A stretch of DNA of 64,000 bases from Collinsella sp. (GTDB lineage Bacteria > Actinomycetota > Coriobacteriia > Coriobacteriales > Coriobacteriaceae): assembly GCA_031294825.1 (NCBI GenBank), contig JAUMPM010000044.1, positions 1-64,000 of the forward strand. The letters run 5' to 3'. The notes beneath the pieces were generated by a model. The model was not told the DNA's origin and ran no database searches. It was given only the letters and a program-made list of their open reading frames with translations. The stretch's first letter is position 1, and each line of letters begins with the position of its first letter. The position numbers and the translations under genes are program-made. Below are positions 34,944-44,006 of this stretch, piece by piece.

Positions 34944-35668
34944 AATCCACTCGGGGTGAAGAGCTGCGTGGCGGGCGCGATGTCCGCCGCCGCTGCCTTG
35001 CGCTTGGACTTGAAGAACTCGTCTTTAACGTCAGCGTTGTAGTACTGATACATCCAACCCAGAACGGTCACGCCCTCGCGCCAGTCCTCGTCAGCGAGGA
35101 CGGTATTGAGCTTGCCCACCACACTGTCAGCCATCATGAGGCCCTGGGGCAACAGCAGCTCCATGGCTCCGCCCACGCGTTCAAAGACGCCCGGCAGGCA
35201 ATCGGCAAGCTCCTCGCACTGAGCAACAAACAGGTAGCGCCACAACGGTTCATCCAAGCCTGCCATCTTGAGCTCGGCTATGCGATCGGTATCGACCGTC
35301 GTTATTTCCACGTCCAGTGCGTTCTCCACGGCCTCGCTGCCATGGCTGCCGTCCGCACGACTTAGCATGCGCATACGGCTGGGAAGCCATCCGCATGCAT
35401 CCATGAAGCGAATGGCCACGATGCGGTTGAACCAGGTGTAGGCCGCACGGTCGCGCAGCGCCTCGTGACCCACCTCCGCCTGCATGCGCAGCAGTTCGTC
35501 GCGTTGCTCAATCTCAGCCGGACTTAGAGGCAGGCCGTTGACGGTCTCGGACCCAACGGGCGCGGGTGCAGGTTCGGTGATGCCGTATCGCACCATCTGC
35601 GCCTCCACGCCTTTGATGAGCTCCGTACGGGCCCAGGTGCAGAAGCTCTTAAGAGCAGAATCGTTCAT
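34799..35668 (-). pseudogene. pglX: PglX N-terminal fragment, frameshifted
   Basis: The first 237 or so residues are PglX-like (WARTELIKGVEAQMV, YTWFNRIVAIRFMDACGWLPSR, VLGWMYQYYNADVKDEFFKS, ending ATQLFTP). After TTCACCCC the frame turns to nonsense, while the frame one base over gives EWIVRYMVENSLGRLW, the family sequence. One C missing from the run at 34953-34956 (four instead of five) would explain it. The start ATG has GAAAGG ten bases upstream. As written no full-length PglX is made. It may be a true mutation, a switchable tract or a sequencing error. Confidence 0.85.
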
Positions 35669-35734
35669 GGTTGATGAGCCTTTCTAAACGCCATAAGCCA
35701 CCGGTGCGCGCTTTGGCACCGGTGGCTCCGCGGG

Positions 35735-38700
35735 TTAGTTGATACGGATCTCGTCGTTTGCAGCGAGCGCTTGCATAAGGCGGGAGCGCAGGTCGTCCAC
35801 GTAGCGCTCCACGTCCTCTGCGGACAAGAGACGACTCGGCTTGGCCAGATCGGCGCGGCGCACAGTCTTGATCTTGCGCTGGGGCTTGGGCGCGGGCACG
35901 GGAGCAGACGATGCGGCGCCCTTGTTGGAGACCTTCTTGACCACCTCGCCCGTACTCATGACCTCCGTGGTGCGGCGCTCGTTGTCCATACGCACGCGGG
36001 CCTCATCCACAGCGTCGTACATCTCGTTGGCCGCCGCACTGAGCCAGTCGCCCCAGTTAGTTGCAACAACGCTCAGTTCGTTGAGACTTTGAGCGCTGTG
36101 GGCACGGTTTTTGAACGACTCGTATTTAGTGCCGGCGTCTGCTATGGCATCCTTGGCCTGATTGACAAAGCCCTTTTGACTCTCGGCCTGCGTCCGCAGG
36201 TCTTGCAGATCGCTCTCGATGCGACACAAAAACTCATTGCGGCGGATGCCCAACAGCTTTTTCATGTCATCCTCGACGGGATCCATAAGCGGCTGCAGGT
36301 CTTTAATACGGCCGTAGGGCTTGGGATCTTTGAGGATCTCACGAACCGTTGCCACGTTCTCCACCGCACCGGGAATGTCATCGGAGGCATACTCAATACC
36401 CTCGGTGCGGTTCAAGAAATCCCTGGCGTGGTCAAACGCTGTTCGTTGATTGGACTCGAAGAACTCAACCACCTTGTCGAAGTCTTCCTTGGCATCGAGC
36501 AAACGCTCCTCATGCTTGGTGAACGTGGTCAAGAACGCCTCGGCCTCGTTCTGGTCCTTAAGGACGTCGGCCACCTCCGAGCGCATCTTCTCGCACTCGT
36601 CCTCACCGGGATACGGGTAGGCCGGCTTGATGCCCGTGTAGTAGTCGCGTGCCATGGCGAGGCACGCCTCGCGCAAGCCCTCAAGGCGCTCTTTGAGCTC
36701 GACCACGAGCTTATCCTCGTTGGAGGGCACGGTCTTGAGATCAAACAGGTCACACATGAGTTCGCCCGTGGCACGTAGCAACCGGTCGCTCATGCGCATG
36801 CGCAAGCGCACCTGGGCCTTATCGGCATCCTTGCGCAGGAGCGCCACCATGCGGCTGTCGTTGGCTTGAACCGTCTGACCGCAAAACAGCACCTGCGCGC
36901 GCTGCTCCACCACAAGCTGCGCCACCACATTTGCGATGTCGACCTCGCGCCAGCCAAAGGGCCTTTGCTGGTACTGGCGCTGGATATCGCCCATAGCGGT
37001 ATCCAGGTGGCGCTGGTGCTGCACTTTGAGGTAGTCCTCGACCTCTTTGAGCGCACGCGTGTTACCTGCATCCATGCCAGCGAGCCCCACTTGAACGTTG
37101 CCCACCAGAGTAGAGCGAATATCGGAATCGCTCGTGACCGGCGCGCCGATATAGTCGGCCTTTTCAAAGACCACATCGCACAGCTGCGCCAGCACCTGCT
37201 CAAAGACCTGAGCGGGTTTGGCAGCACGGATCTCAATCATGCGCCCGTTGACGGCGCATCGTGCATGGAGCACCGCCTCAGCCAAAAGGGCGTCAGCCTC
37301 TTTCTCGTTAAAGTCCTTCTCGCGCATTTTGGCCTCGACAATCTGGCGGGTACTCGGCGGTAGCTCCTGCAGATTGCGCGTCTGGGCGTACATGCGAATC
37401 TTAGCGGCGTTGACGAGTGGGGCCCAATAATCCACCTCGTCGCTCAAGGCCACGATGGCCTTATCCACGGATTTCAATGCCAGCTCGGCATCGTCCGAAC
37501 GACCCAGATCGCTGGCCATGGTCACCACGGAAAGTTCCATGCCGCCCATGCTGGTACCGTGGATTGAGCCGTCCACATAGCGGTCAAACGGAAAGTCGTT
37601 GGCCCCGCGGTTGAGTTTGCGCGCAGTGTAGATGCTTTCGAACAGGCGCTTCTTGATGTACTCAATCACCTTCGCGTTGTCGATCGGGGTGCGTGCGATC
37701 TCCTGCGCTATCTCCTGCTCCTCGTCGGTGAGGAAGCTATAGGTATCGCCCTGGCGTGCCACGTAGCTCTCGCGCTCCAAGCGGGCGAGAGATTCCTTGA
37801 CGCGGTCCTTAAGGGCGCGCTTGTCCACGTCCAGGCTATCGATCATAAGGATGGAGATGTTCTCGACCGTGGCCTTGACGTAGCCGATGTAGCGGATCAA
37901 GTACAGGAGCTTAAGCACCCGGACATCGTAGCTCTCAAGACCCTCTGCGTTTTCAGCCGCGCGCTCCGCACAGACGACGACCTGAATGATGCCGTGCTCC
38001 AAATCCTTGGAGATTGTGTCGAAGAAGCGCCAGAACGGCACGAGTGCACCAGTCTGGTCATGCTGGATGGCCTGAGCGCTCTCCTGAAACGCGCTCAGCA
38101 TGGAGCGCTCGCCCGTGGACATGTGCTTGGCCTTAACACCGTGCTTGCGTACCTCGGTCATCACGTCGGGCAGAAGCTTAAACTGGTAGCCCACAAACGG
38201 GTAGCTGGCCACAAAATCCTTGGAGTTGACGAAGCCGGCAAGGTCGGAGCGCGAGCCACCCTCAAAGGTAAAGTTGTTTTTGAGGACGGCGGCGTCTTGC
38301 TCGTAGACCTGTGCAAGCATATCGGCCGCCGGCGCGGTCTTCTCGAGCACACGGCGCTGGATAACCTCGTCCACGCTGGAGCTGGAGAGCGAAAGGCGGG
38401 TATTGAAGCGGCCTTGGATCTTTGAAAAGTCGTTGCCCACGGGCAGGCTCAGGTTGTCGATGGCCTCCTGGCTCGTGACCATCACCCACACGCGGCCACC
38501 GCAGGCGGCACCCAGCTCCTCGACGATGGTCTGAAGACTCAACATAAGGCTTGGATCCCGGTCGTTTGTAATAAACTGACCCACCTCGTCGACCATAAAG
38601 AGCAAACGGTAGTTGCCGCCGTGGGCCGCTGCCTGAGCGTCCACGTAGTCCTTGACCTTTTTGGCAAAGACATCAGGGGCCAAAACCTCGTCCTCAGAAC

Positions 38701-39397
38701 CCTCAAGCCAGTTCCATGCGGCCTTTTCGCTCATGCCGAGCACGCTCTGCAGCACCTCGACGACGTCGTCCTCAAAGTAGCTGTAGGTGTCGCGGGTCTG
38801 GAGCCAGGACTCGCCGTTGACGCGCTCAAAGGCCTCGCGGAACTCCTGGGTCTTGCCCAGGGAATCGATGTGGTCCTCGAGCTTTGCAAGCTTGAGGTCC
38901 TCGCCGTAGAAGCCGCGCGCCTCGTAGAACATGCGCTCAAAGCCGCGAAGCAGCGCCGTGGGGGCCGTATCGCCCTGCTTCCACTGGCCCGCCTTGCTAT
39001 CGATGTTAAAGAGGATAGCTTGCGTGGGCACCGAGCAGGCGCGCTCCATGGCAGCCGCGACCATGGGGTCGACGATCTTGCCGTCAAAGTAGCGGATGGC
39101 GTTCTTACCGCCGATCTGGCGATTCTCGAGCAGGTAGCTCAGCATCTTGAGGAAGTGCGATTTACCGGAACCGAAGAAGCCGCTGATCCACACGCCGACC
39201 TTGTCGGTGCGCACATCGATGGCATCGCCGTAGGCCTTGAAGAACGTGGCAAAATGCCTCTGCAACTCGCGCGTCACCACGTACTCGTCAAGCTCCTGGC
39301 GGATGGACCCATCTTTTGAATCCTGGACCTTGACCACGCCGTTGATGGAGCGGTTGATGTCTTTTGCAAAGAGGTCGCGAATGATCGTGTTGTCCAT
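35735..39397 (-). CDS. brxC: BREX ATPase BrxC
   Basis: 1220 residues, the typical size. BrxC (PglY-like) is a large P-loop ATPase that is essential for BREX. The Walker A motif GFFGSGKS is at residues 73-80, and the segment RLLFMVDEVGQFI near residue 260 looks like Walker B. The rest is largely helical, with a basic linker near the C-terminus (VSNKGAASSAPVPAPKPQRKIKTVRR). AAAGGAG precedes the ATG. brxB ends 78 bases upstream and pglX begins 66 bases downstream. Confidence 0.93.
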   Translation of the reverse strand: MDNTIIRDLFAKDINRSINGVVKVQDSKDGSIRQELDEYVVTRELQRHFATFFKAYGDAIDVRTDKVGVWISGFFGSGKSHFLKMLSYLLENRQIGGKNAIRYFDGKIVDPMVAAAMERACSVPTQAILFNIDSKAGQWKQGDTAPTALLRGFERMFYEARGFYGEDLKLAKLEDHIDSLGKTQEFREAFERVNGESWLQTRDTYSYFEDDVVEVLQSVLGMSEKAAWNWLEGSEDEVLAPDVFAKKVKDYVDAQAAAHGGNYRLLFMVDEVGQFITNDRDPSLMLSLQTIVEELGAACGGRVWVMVTSQEAIDNLSLPVGNDFSKIQGRFNTRLSLSSSSVDEVIQRRVLEKTAPAADMLAQVYEQDAAVLKNNFTFEGGSRSDLAGFVNSKDFVASYPFVGYQFKLLPDVMTEVRKHGVKAKHMSTGERSMLSAFQESAQAIQHDQTGALVPFWRFFDTISKDLEHGIIQVVVCAERAAENAEGLESYDVRVLKLLYLIRYIGYVKATVENISILMIDSLDVDKRALKDRVKESLARLERESYVARQGDTYSFLTDEEQEIAQEIARTPIDNAKVIEYIKKRLFESIYTARKLNRGANDFPFDRYVDGSIHGTSMGGMELSVVTMASDLGRSDDAELALKSVDKAIVALSDEVDYWAPLVNAAKIRMYAQTRNLQELPPSTRQIVEAKMREKDFNEKEADALLAEAVLHARCAVNGRMIEIRAAKPAQVFEQVLAQLCDVVFEKADYIGAPVTSDSDIRSTLVGNVQVGLAGMDAGNTRALKEVEDYLKVQHQRHLDTAMGDIQRQYQQRPFGWREVDIANVVAQLVVEQRAQVLFCGQTVQANDSRMVALLRKDADKAQVRLRMRMSDRLLRATGELMCDLFDLKTVPSNEDKLVVELKERLEGLREACLAMARDYYTGIKPAYPYPGEDECEKMRSEVADVLKDQNEAEAFLTTFTKHEERLLDAKEDFDKVVEFFESNQRTAFDHARDFLNRTEGIEYASDDIPGAVENVATVREILKDPKPYGRIKDLQPLMDPVEDDMKKLLGIRRNEFLCRIESDLQDLRTQAESQKGFVNQAKDAIADAGTKYESFKNRAHSAQSLNELSVVATNWGDWLSAAANEMYDAVDEARVRMDNERRTTEVMSTGEVVKKVSNKGAASSAPVPAPKPQRKIKTVRRADLAKPSRLLSAEDVERYVDDLRSRLMQALAANDEIRIN

Positions 39398-39475
39398 GAG
39401 TGCTCCTTTGGGTTTGGGAACGTTATGGCAAAGGGTTGTTACCGGCGGCAGGGACTTGTCTGCGGGGAGCCGTGC

Positions 39476-40168
39476 TTACGAGATATCGATGGCGCGGTAG
39501 TAGTTGTCGGCCGGCAGACGGTTAAAGAGCTGGAAAGAAGAGCCGTTGAAACTGCCCGGATAGGCGGCGACCACAGGCACCTCATCAAAATCCGCAAGCA
39601 TGCAGTGGAGAAGCGTGTGTATGCGAAAGAACGGGAAAACCTCGCCCGCGCCGGTGAGGAGAACGACGTCTCCAGGCGCGTGCGGCTCGGTCTGCTCAAG
39701 GATGTACGCGGCGACTTTCTCGGGCGAGGCGAACTTGGCCACGTCCTCGAGCACGCGTTGGGTACCGCGGCGCTCCTCTTGGTGCGGGATAGCCTTGAGG
39801 ACACGGCGCTTTTCGAGAATTGCCAGCACGGCGTCGTAAAGGTTCACGACCTTGAGCGTGCACGGAAGCTTGTCGGCCTCGGCATCGCGTGAAAGGGTGT
39901 CAAATAATGCGCGCGCCTCAAACTCCAGCGCGGGGTCATAGCAAAAGGTGTGGAAGCCGATCTCATTGCCTATGCCCTTGTTGGCCAAAAAGTCCTCGCT
40001 GCACAGGCACTCGCGCAGAAGCTGCGCACGGCGCTCAAATTCCTGACAGGCGCGCTCGGAGCGGACATGCGCCGCCACGACGCTCTTGCGGGAATGGATG
40101 CCGATATTGGTGGTGAGATCGGTCGCCGGGGTGATAACAGGGTCGACGGCGCTTTTGACGGGAGCCAC
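39476..40168 (-). CDS. brxB: BREX protein BrxB (DUF1788)
   Basis: 230 residues. Family features include CLCSEDFLANKGIGNEIGFHTFCYDPALE near residue 55 and the C-terminal FPFFRIHTLLHCM... VVAAYPGSF... ADNYYRAIDI block typical of DUF1788 proteins. The GTG start follows the brxA stop by one base, indicating translational coupling; about 30 residues at the N-terminus exceed the usual length, so a later GTG is possible. BrxB is a core BREX component that interacts with PglZ. Confidence 0.88.
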   Translation of the reverse strand: MAPVKSAVDPVITPATDLTTNIGIHSRKSVVAAHVRSERACQEFERRAQLLRECLCSEDFLANKGIGNEIGFHTFCYDPALEFEARALFDTLSRDAEADKLPCTLKVVNLYDAVLAILEKRRVLKAIPHQEERRGTQRVLEDVAKFASPEKVAAYILEQTEPHAPGDVVLLTGAGEVFPFFRIHTLLHCMLADFDEVPVVAAYPGSFNGSSFQLFNRLPADNYYRAIDIS

Positions 40169-40169
40169 G

Positions 40170-40853
40170 CTACATCACCGCCCTGCCGGTAAGAGCCGCG
40201 ATAAGCGACTGCTCGCCCAGCTGAACCAAGGCTCGCTCGACATCGGAATCGAGGAAGAGTGGTGACAGGCGCTCGGACTCCGGGCCCTGGCCCTCGCCGA
40301 TAAGGCCGGCATGGCGGAGCGTCTGGCGGAGCGAGCCCTTAATGCGCTTGACCGTGGCCTCAGTCCAGCGGGCCGCGTCCGGATACTCCGTGGTAAAGCA
40401 TGTCATAAAGGCGTTGAGGTCAACCGCCGTAAAGGCATAATCGAAGTTTTGTAGGCGCTCCCCTACCTCGACGAGCACGAGCTCGCGCACGATATCGTAG
40501 CGGCAGATCATGCTGTAGAAGATGGCCTGGTCCGCCTGCGTGGGAGTGCCGGATGCCATGAGCCTGGTTAGGGATGACGCAGCCTCGACGGCGGTTTTGG
40601 GATCGATGCCGCGCGCGGCGCATACGGCGTCCGTGGGCACCATGGCGTCAAGGCGGCGAAGGCACACGGTTGCGCGGTTGGCGACCATGCGCTCCGTGGG
40701 ATATTGAAAGAGGTTCTCGCTCTTTACGCGTACAATGACCTGCTCGTCGCTTGCGCCCTGCATACGAAGGGCAGCGACGATGCGCATCTCATGCGGGAGG
40801 AATTGCTCGCGGGTGAGCACCCCCCCCCGAACGCTTTTTGTGGTTACATCCAC
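40170..40853 (-). CDS. brxA: BREX protein BrxA (DUF1819), with G9 tract near the start
   Basis: 227 residues, the first gene of the BREX operon. BrxA is a small helical DNA-binding protein; here EMRIVAALRMQGASDEQVI and the C-terminal RWTEATVKRIKGSLRQTLRHAGLI match the family. I choose the GTG at 40851-40853 because TTGGAG lies nine bases upstream; the longer open frame is unlike the family. Codons 9-12 (R-G-G-V) are encoded by nine consecutive G (40820-40828 on the plus strand as C). Adding or losing one G shifts into a frame that stops soon after. Restart at an internal ATG (EMRIV) could give a short form. Confidence 0.85.
   Translation of the reverse strand: MDVTTKSVRGGVLTREQFLPHEMRIVAALRMQGASDEQVIVRVKSENLFQYPTERMVANRATVCLRRLDAMVPTDAVCAARGIDPKTAVEAASSLTRLMASGTPTQADQAIFYSMICRYDIVRELVLVEVGERLQNFDYAFTAVDLNAFMTCFTTEYPDAARWTEATVKRIKGSLRQTLRHAGLIGEGQGPESERLSPLFLDSDVERALVQLGEQSLIAALTGRAVM
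40820..40828. repeat. Nine-base homopolymer (G9 in brxA)
   Basis: A run of nine C on the plus strand, G on the coding strand. It is the longest homopolymer of C or G I noticed in the window, and it lies inside the first codons of brxA. Runs of this length are prone to slipped-strand changes. Confidence 0.9.
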
Positions 40854-41160
40854 AGTACACGCTCCAAGGGTGTCAAAGGCTGTCACAAGTGCGCCGCAAC
40901 CCGGCGGGCAGGCGCGGCGCACATGACAATAATCATACCTGTTGGTAAAAAAGTTACCACGCCCAGAGTGTCAAATGTTGAGCAACAAAATTTAATCCGG
41001 TTAACGGTCATTTTCGCAGCTTAGAAACTTTAACGAGGTCGCCCCAAATCACACTTGCCAGACAACCGCGCTTACGAATGCAGGCACGCACACGCCCAAC
41101 GCCACCCTCCGCTATATTCAACATAGAGTTATACATATGCTTCTATGTAAGGAGTTTCGT
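40854..41160. promoter_or_regulatory. BREX promoter region / leader of the mini antitoxin-like gene
   Basis: About 300 AT-richer bases between divergent genes. On the minus strand a TTGACA (about 40969-40974) and a TATGAT (about 40935-40940) are present but too far apart to be one promoter. The ribosome site TAAGGAG lies before the plus-strand ORF. Nothing else is clear. Confidence 0.4.
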
Positions 41161-41334
41161 ATGCCTGTCGTAAAGCCTATTTCTGATCAGACGCGCGCAC
41201 TAACTACCATTCAGGAACGCGAAGATCACATTCAACGTACCATCGCTCATGGTTACGACGACCTCACCAACGGTCGTGTGCGCCCCTGGAAACAAGCAAA
41301 AGCTGAGGCAGATCGGATGCGAGCCATCAGGTAA
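41161..41334 (+). CDS. Mini Phd/YefM antitoxin-like protein
   Basis: 57 residues. The start MPVVKPISDQTR resembles the conserved opening of Phd/YefM antitoxins (MPxxxPISDLR), and the end AHGYDDLTNGRVRPWKQAKAE resembles the C-terminal toxin-binding tail of the same proteins. The DNA-binding middle seems to be missing, which would make it an internally deleted antitoxin. TAAGGAG precedes the ATG by six bases, so it may be expressed. No toxin gene is adjacent. The assignment rests on two short segments and is tentative. Confidence 0.5.
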   Translation: MPVVKPISDQTRALTTIQEREDHIQRTIAHGYDDLTNGRVRPWKQAKAEADRMRAIR

Positions 41335-41470
41335 GGTCAACCCTCCCCCATGTAACCATCCTGTAAATCATAGCGGCGCACTCGAGTTTTACCGTGATGC
41401 GGTCGCGCCTGGCGCTCCACTGTGCTAAAGTATCCCGAACGTTCAAACGACTACGAGGGGGAACTAGAAG

Positions 41471-42595
41471 ATGGCACGTGTGCACAACTTCTCAGCTGGC
41501 CCGGCCGCGCTGCCTACAAGCGTGCTCGCCGAGATCGCCGACGAGATGATGGACTACCGCGGTCGCGGCATGTCCGTGCTCGAGATGAGCCATCGATCTA
41601 GCATGTACCAGCAGATCATCGACGACGCTGAGGCGACCCTGCGCCGCCTGCTGAGCATCCCCGACAACTACCGCGTCCTGTTTTTGCAGGGCGGCGCCAC
41701 GCTGCAGTTTGCGGGCATCCCCATGAACCTCATGCGCCGCGGCCGCGCCGGCTACGTCGTGACCGGCAACTTTGCCAACAAGGCATACAAAGAAGCCGCC
41801 AAGTACGGCGAGGCCGTGCCGCTCGCGAGCTCCGAGGACACCAACTTCGACCGCATTCCCAACATGGCCGACATCAACGCGCGCATTGCCGACGAGGCCG
41901 CGGGCGACGGGCTCGACTACGTCTACATCTGCCAGAACAACACCATCTTTGGCACCATGTACCACGAGCTACCCAACTGCGGCGACGTGCCGCTGGTCGC
42001 CGATGTCTCGAGCTGCTTTCTGTCGCAGCCGCTCGACGTTGAGCGCTACGGGCTCATTTACGCCGGCGCGCAGAAAAACGCCGGCGCCGCGGGCGTGACC
42101 GTGGTCATCGTGCGTGACGACCTCATCGCCGGCGGACCCGCCTTTACGCAGACGCCGCAGTACATGGACCTTAGGACCCAGGCCGCCAAGGGCTCCATGC
42201 TCAACACGCCCAACACCTTTGGCATCTACGTGTGCGGCAAGGTGTTCCGTTGGGTTGAGCAGACCGGCGGACTTGCCGCCATGGCCGAGCGCAACTGGGC
42301 CAAGGCCAACCTGCTCTATGAGCTGCTCGAGCACAGCGAGCTGTTCCATGGCACCACGCAGGCCGACAGCCGCTCCATCGCCAACGTCACCTTCCGTACC
42401 GGCGACGCCGAGCTCGACGCGGCCTTTGTCGCAGGCGCGGCCGAGCACCAGATTCAAAACGTCAAGGGTCATCGCCTGGTGGGCGGCATGCGCGCCAGCG
42501 TCTACAACGCCGTAACCATGGAAGATGTGCAGGCACTGGCCTCGTACATGAAGGACTTCGAAGCGCAGCATAGTTTGAGTCCGCGATCTAACTAG
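41471..42595 (+). CDS. serC: Phosphoserine aminotransferase
   Basis: 374 residues. PLP enzyme of the serine pathway: 3-phosphohydroxypyruvate plus glutamate to phosphoserine. The family start HNFSAGPAALPTSVL, the phosphate-binding FLQGGATLQF, and the PLP lysine in YAGAQKNAGAAG near residue 200 are clear, as is GGMRASVYNA at the C-terminus. It ends with a short extension (QHSLSPRSN). It precedes serA by 72 bases on the same strand. GGGGGAA is the likely ribosome site. Confidence 0.95.
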   Translation: MARVHNFSAGPAALPTSVLAEIADEMMDYRGRGMSVLEMSHRSSMYQQIIDDAEATLRRLLSIPDNYRVLFLQGGATLQFAGIPMNLMRRGRAGYVVTGNFANKAYKEAAKYGEAVPLASSEDTNFDRIPNMADINARIADEAAGDGLDYVYICQNNTIFGTMYHELPNCGDVPLVADVSSCFLSQPLDVERYGLIYAGAQKNAGAAGVTVVIVRDDLIAGGPAFTQTPQYMDLRTQAAKGSMLNTPNTFGIYVCGKVFRWVEQTGGLAAMAERNWAKANLLYELLEHSELFHGTTQADSRSIANVTFRTGDAELDAAFVAGAAEHQIQNVKGHRLVGGMRASVYNAVTMEDVQALASYMKDFEAQHSLSPRSN

Positions 42596-42667
42596 CCCGC
42601 AACCCGCGGGCCGACCAGCCACCTCAGACCACCCTGTTTAGATCAAAACCTGCTAAGGAGTTTTTCC

Positions 42668-43831
42668 ATGCGTAAGATTAAGACCATCGATGACATCACT
42701 AAAGACGGCAAAGTCGAGTTTGGCGAAGGCTACGAATTTGTGAGCACCGCCGAGGAGGCCGACGCCATCCTGATGCGCTCGACCGACCTGCACGGCTACG
42801 AGCTGCCCGAGGGCATCCGCGCCATCGCCCGCTGCGGCGCCGGCGTCAACAACATCCCCATCGAGGAGTACGCCAAAAAGGGCGTCGTCGTCTTTAACTC
42901 CCCCGGCGCCAACAGCAACGCCGTTAAGGAACTCGTCCTAGGCATGCTGGTGCTCTCGAGCCGCGGCGTGGTGCAATCGATGAACTGGGTGCGCGACAAC
43001 GCCGACGACCCCGAGATTCAGGTCGATGCCGAGAAGGCCAAGAAGGCCTTTGTGGGCCGCGAGCTCAAGGGCAAGCGCATCGGCGTCATCGGCCTGGGCA
43101 ACGTGGGCTCCAAGGTCGCCAACGCCTGCGTCGACCTGGGCATGGACGTTTACGGCTACGACCCGTTCATTTCCGTCGAGCACGCGTGGGTGCTGAGCCG
43201 CGAGGTGCAGCGTGTGGGCACGCTCGAGGATCTCTGCCGCGGCTGCGACTACCTCACCGTACACGTGCCCAGCAAGGCCGACACCATCGGCATGATCAGC
43301 ACCGAGCAGATTAACCTGCTGGCACCCGACGCCGTGCTCATCAACTACGCGCGCGAGACCATCATCGACGAAGACGCCGTCGACGCCGCCCTGCGCGAGG
43401 GTAAGCTCAGCTGGTTTAGCTGCGACTTTGCCACGCCCAAGACCGTCAAGATGCCCAATACGTTTATCACCACGCACTCGGGCGCCGGCACCGGCGAAGC
43501 CGAGGCCAACTGCGCCGACATGGCCATCAGCGAGCTCAAGGATTACCTGGAGAACGGTAACATCGCGCACAGCGTCAACTACCCCGCCTGCAGCATGGGC
43601 AAGGCGCGCGCCGCGAGCCGCATTGCCTGCCTGCATGCCAACGTGCCCAACATGATCGGCCAGATCACGGCCATCCTGGCCAAGGACAACGCCAACGTGC
43701 AGCGCATGACCAACGAGTCCGCCGGCGAGAACGCCTACACCATGTTCGACACCGATGAGCACCTGAACAGCAGCACGATCGAGGCGCTTAAGCAGATTCC
43801 GTCGATGTATCGCGTGCGCGTAATCAAATAG
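42668..43831 (+). CDS. serA: D-3-phosphoglycerate dehydrogenase
   Basis: 387 residues. It oxidises 3-phosphoglycerate to 3-phosphohydroxypyruvate with NAD+, the first step of serine synthesis. The Rossmann motif GVIGLGNVGSKVAN is near residue 140, ARCGAGVNNIPIEE near residue 57, and an ACT-type regulatory domain follows residue 315 (NMIGQITAILAKDNANVQ). This is the short type without the extra ASB domain. AAGGAG lies seven bases before the ATG, and a strong terminator follows at 43894. It forms an operon with serC. Confidence 0.95.
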   Translation: MRKIKTIDDITKDGKVEFGEGYEFVSTAEEADAILMRSTDLHGYELPEGIRAIARCGAGVNNIPIEEYAKKGVVVFNSPGANSNAVKELVLGMLVLSSRGVVQSMNWVRDNADDPEIQVDAEKAKKAFVGRELKGKRIGVIGLGNVGSKVANACVDLGMDVYGYDPFISVEHAWVLSREVQRVGTLEDLCRGCDYLTVHVPSKADTIGMISTEQINLLAPDAVLINYARETIIDEDAVDAALREGKLSWFSCDFATPKTVKMPNTFITTHSGAGTGEAEANCADMAISELKDYLENGNIAHSVNYPACSMGKARAASRIACLHANVPNMIGQITAILAKDNANVQRMTNESAGENAYTMFDTDEHLNSSTIEALKQIPSMYRVRVIK

Positions 43832-43893
43832 CGCCGGCTGATCTGACGGGCAGTTCCGCATGTGGCCTGCCCGTCACTGACATTGAATGCCCG

Positions 43894-43928
43894 CGGGGCG
43901 CCTTTCGCACGAGAGGCGCCCCGTTTTT
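43894..43928 (+). terminator. Terminator of serC-serA
   Basis: Perfect ten-base arms CGGGGCGCCT / AGGCGCCCCG, then TTTTTG. It lies about 60 bases past the serA stop. Confidence 0.88.
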
Positions 43929-44006
43929 GTGAGCGCTCCATTAAATGCACCGAGCCGCTTCTTGACATACAATCTGTATGTTGACCTAACTATCTGTGAG
44001 GTGCCT

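Noticed and set aside
33180..35668. pglX as an ordinary restriction-modification or DISARM methyltransferase
   Set aside because: Order and partners (brxC, pglZ, brxL) and the FDSGKKNGFK-type C-terminus are specific for BREX; no restriction endonuclease or drm genes are adjacent.
40854..40990. A sigma-70 promoter for brxA from the TTGACA and TATGAT boxes
   Set aside because: The two boxes are about 30 bases apart, too far for a single promoter.
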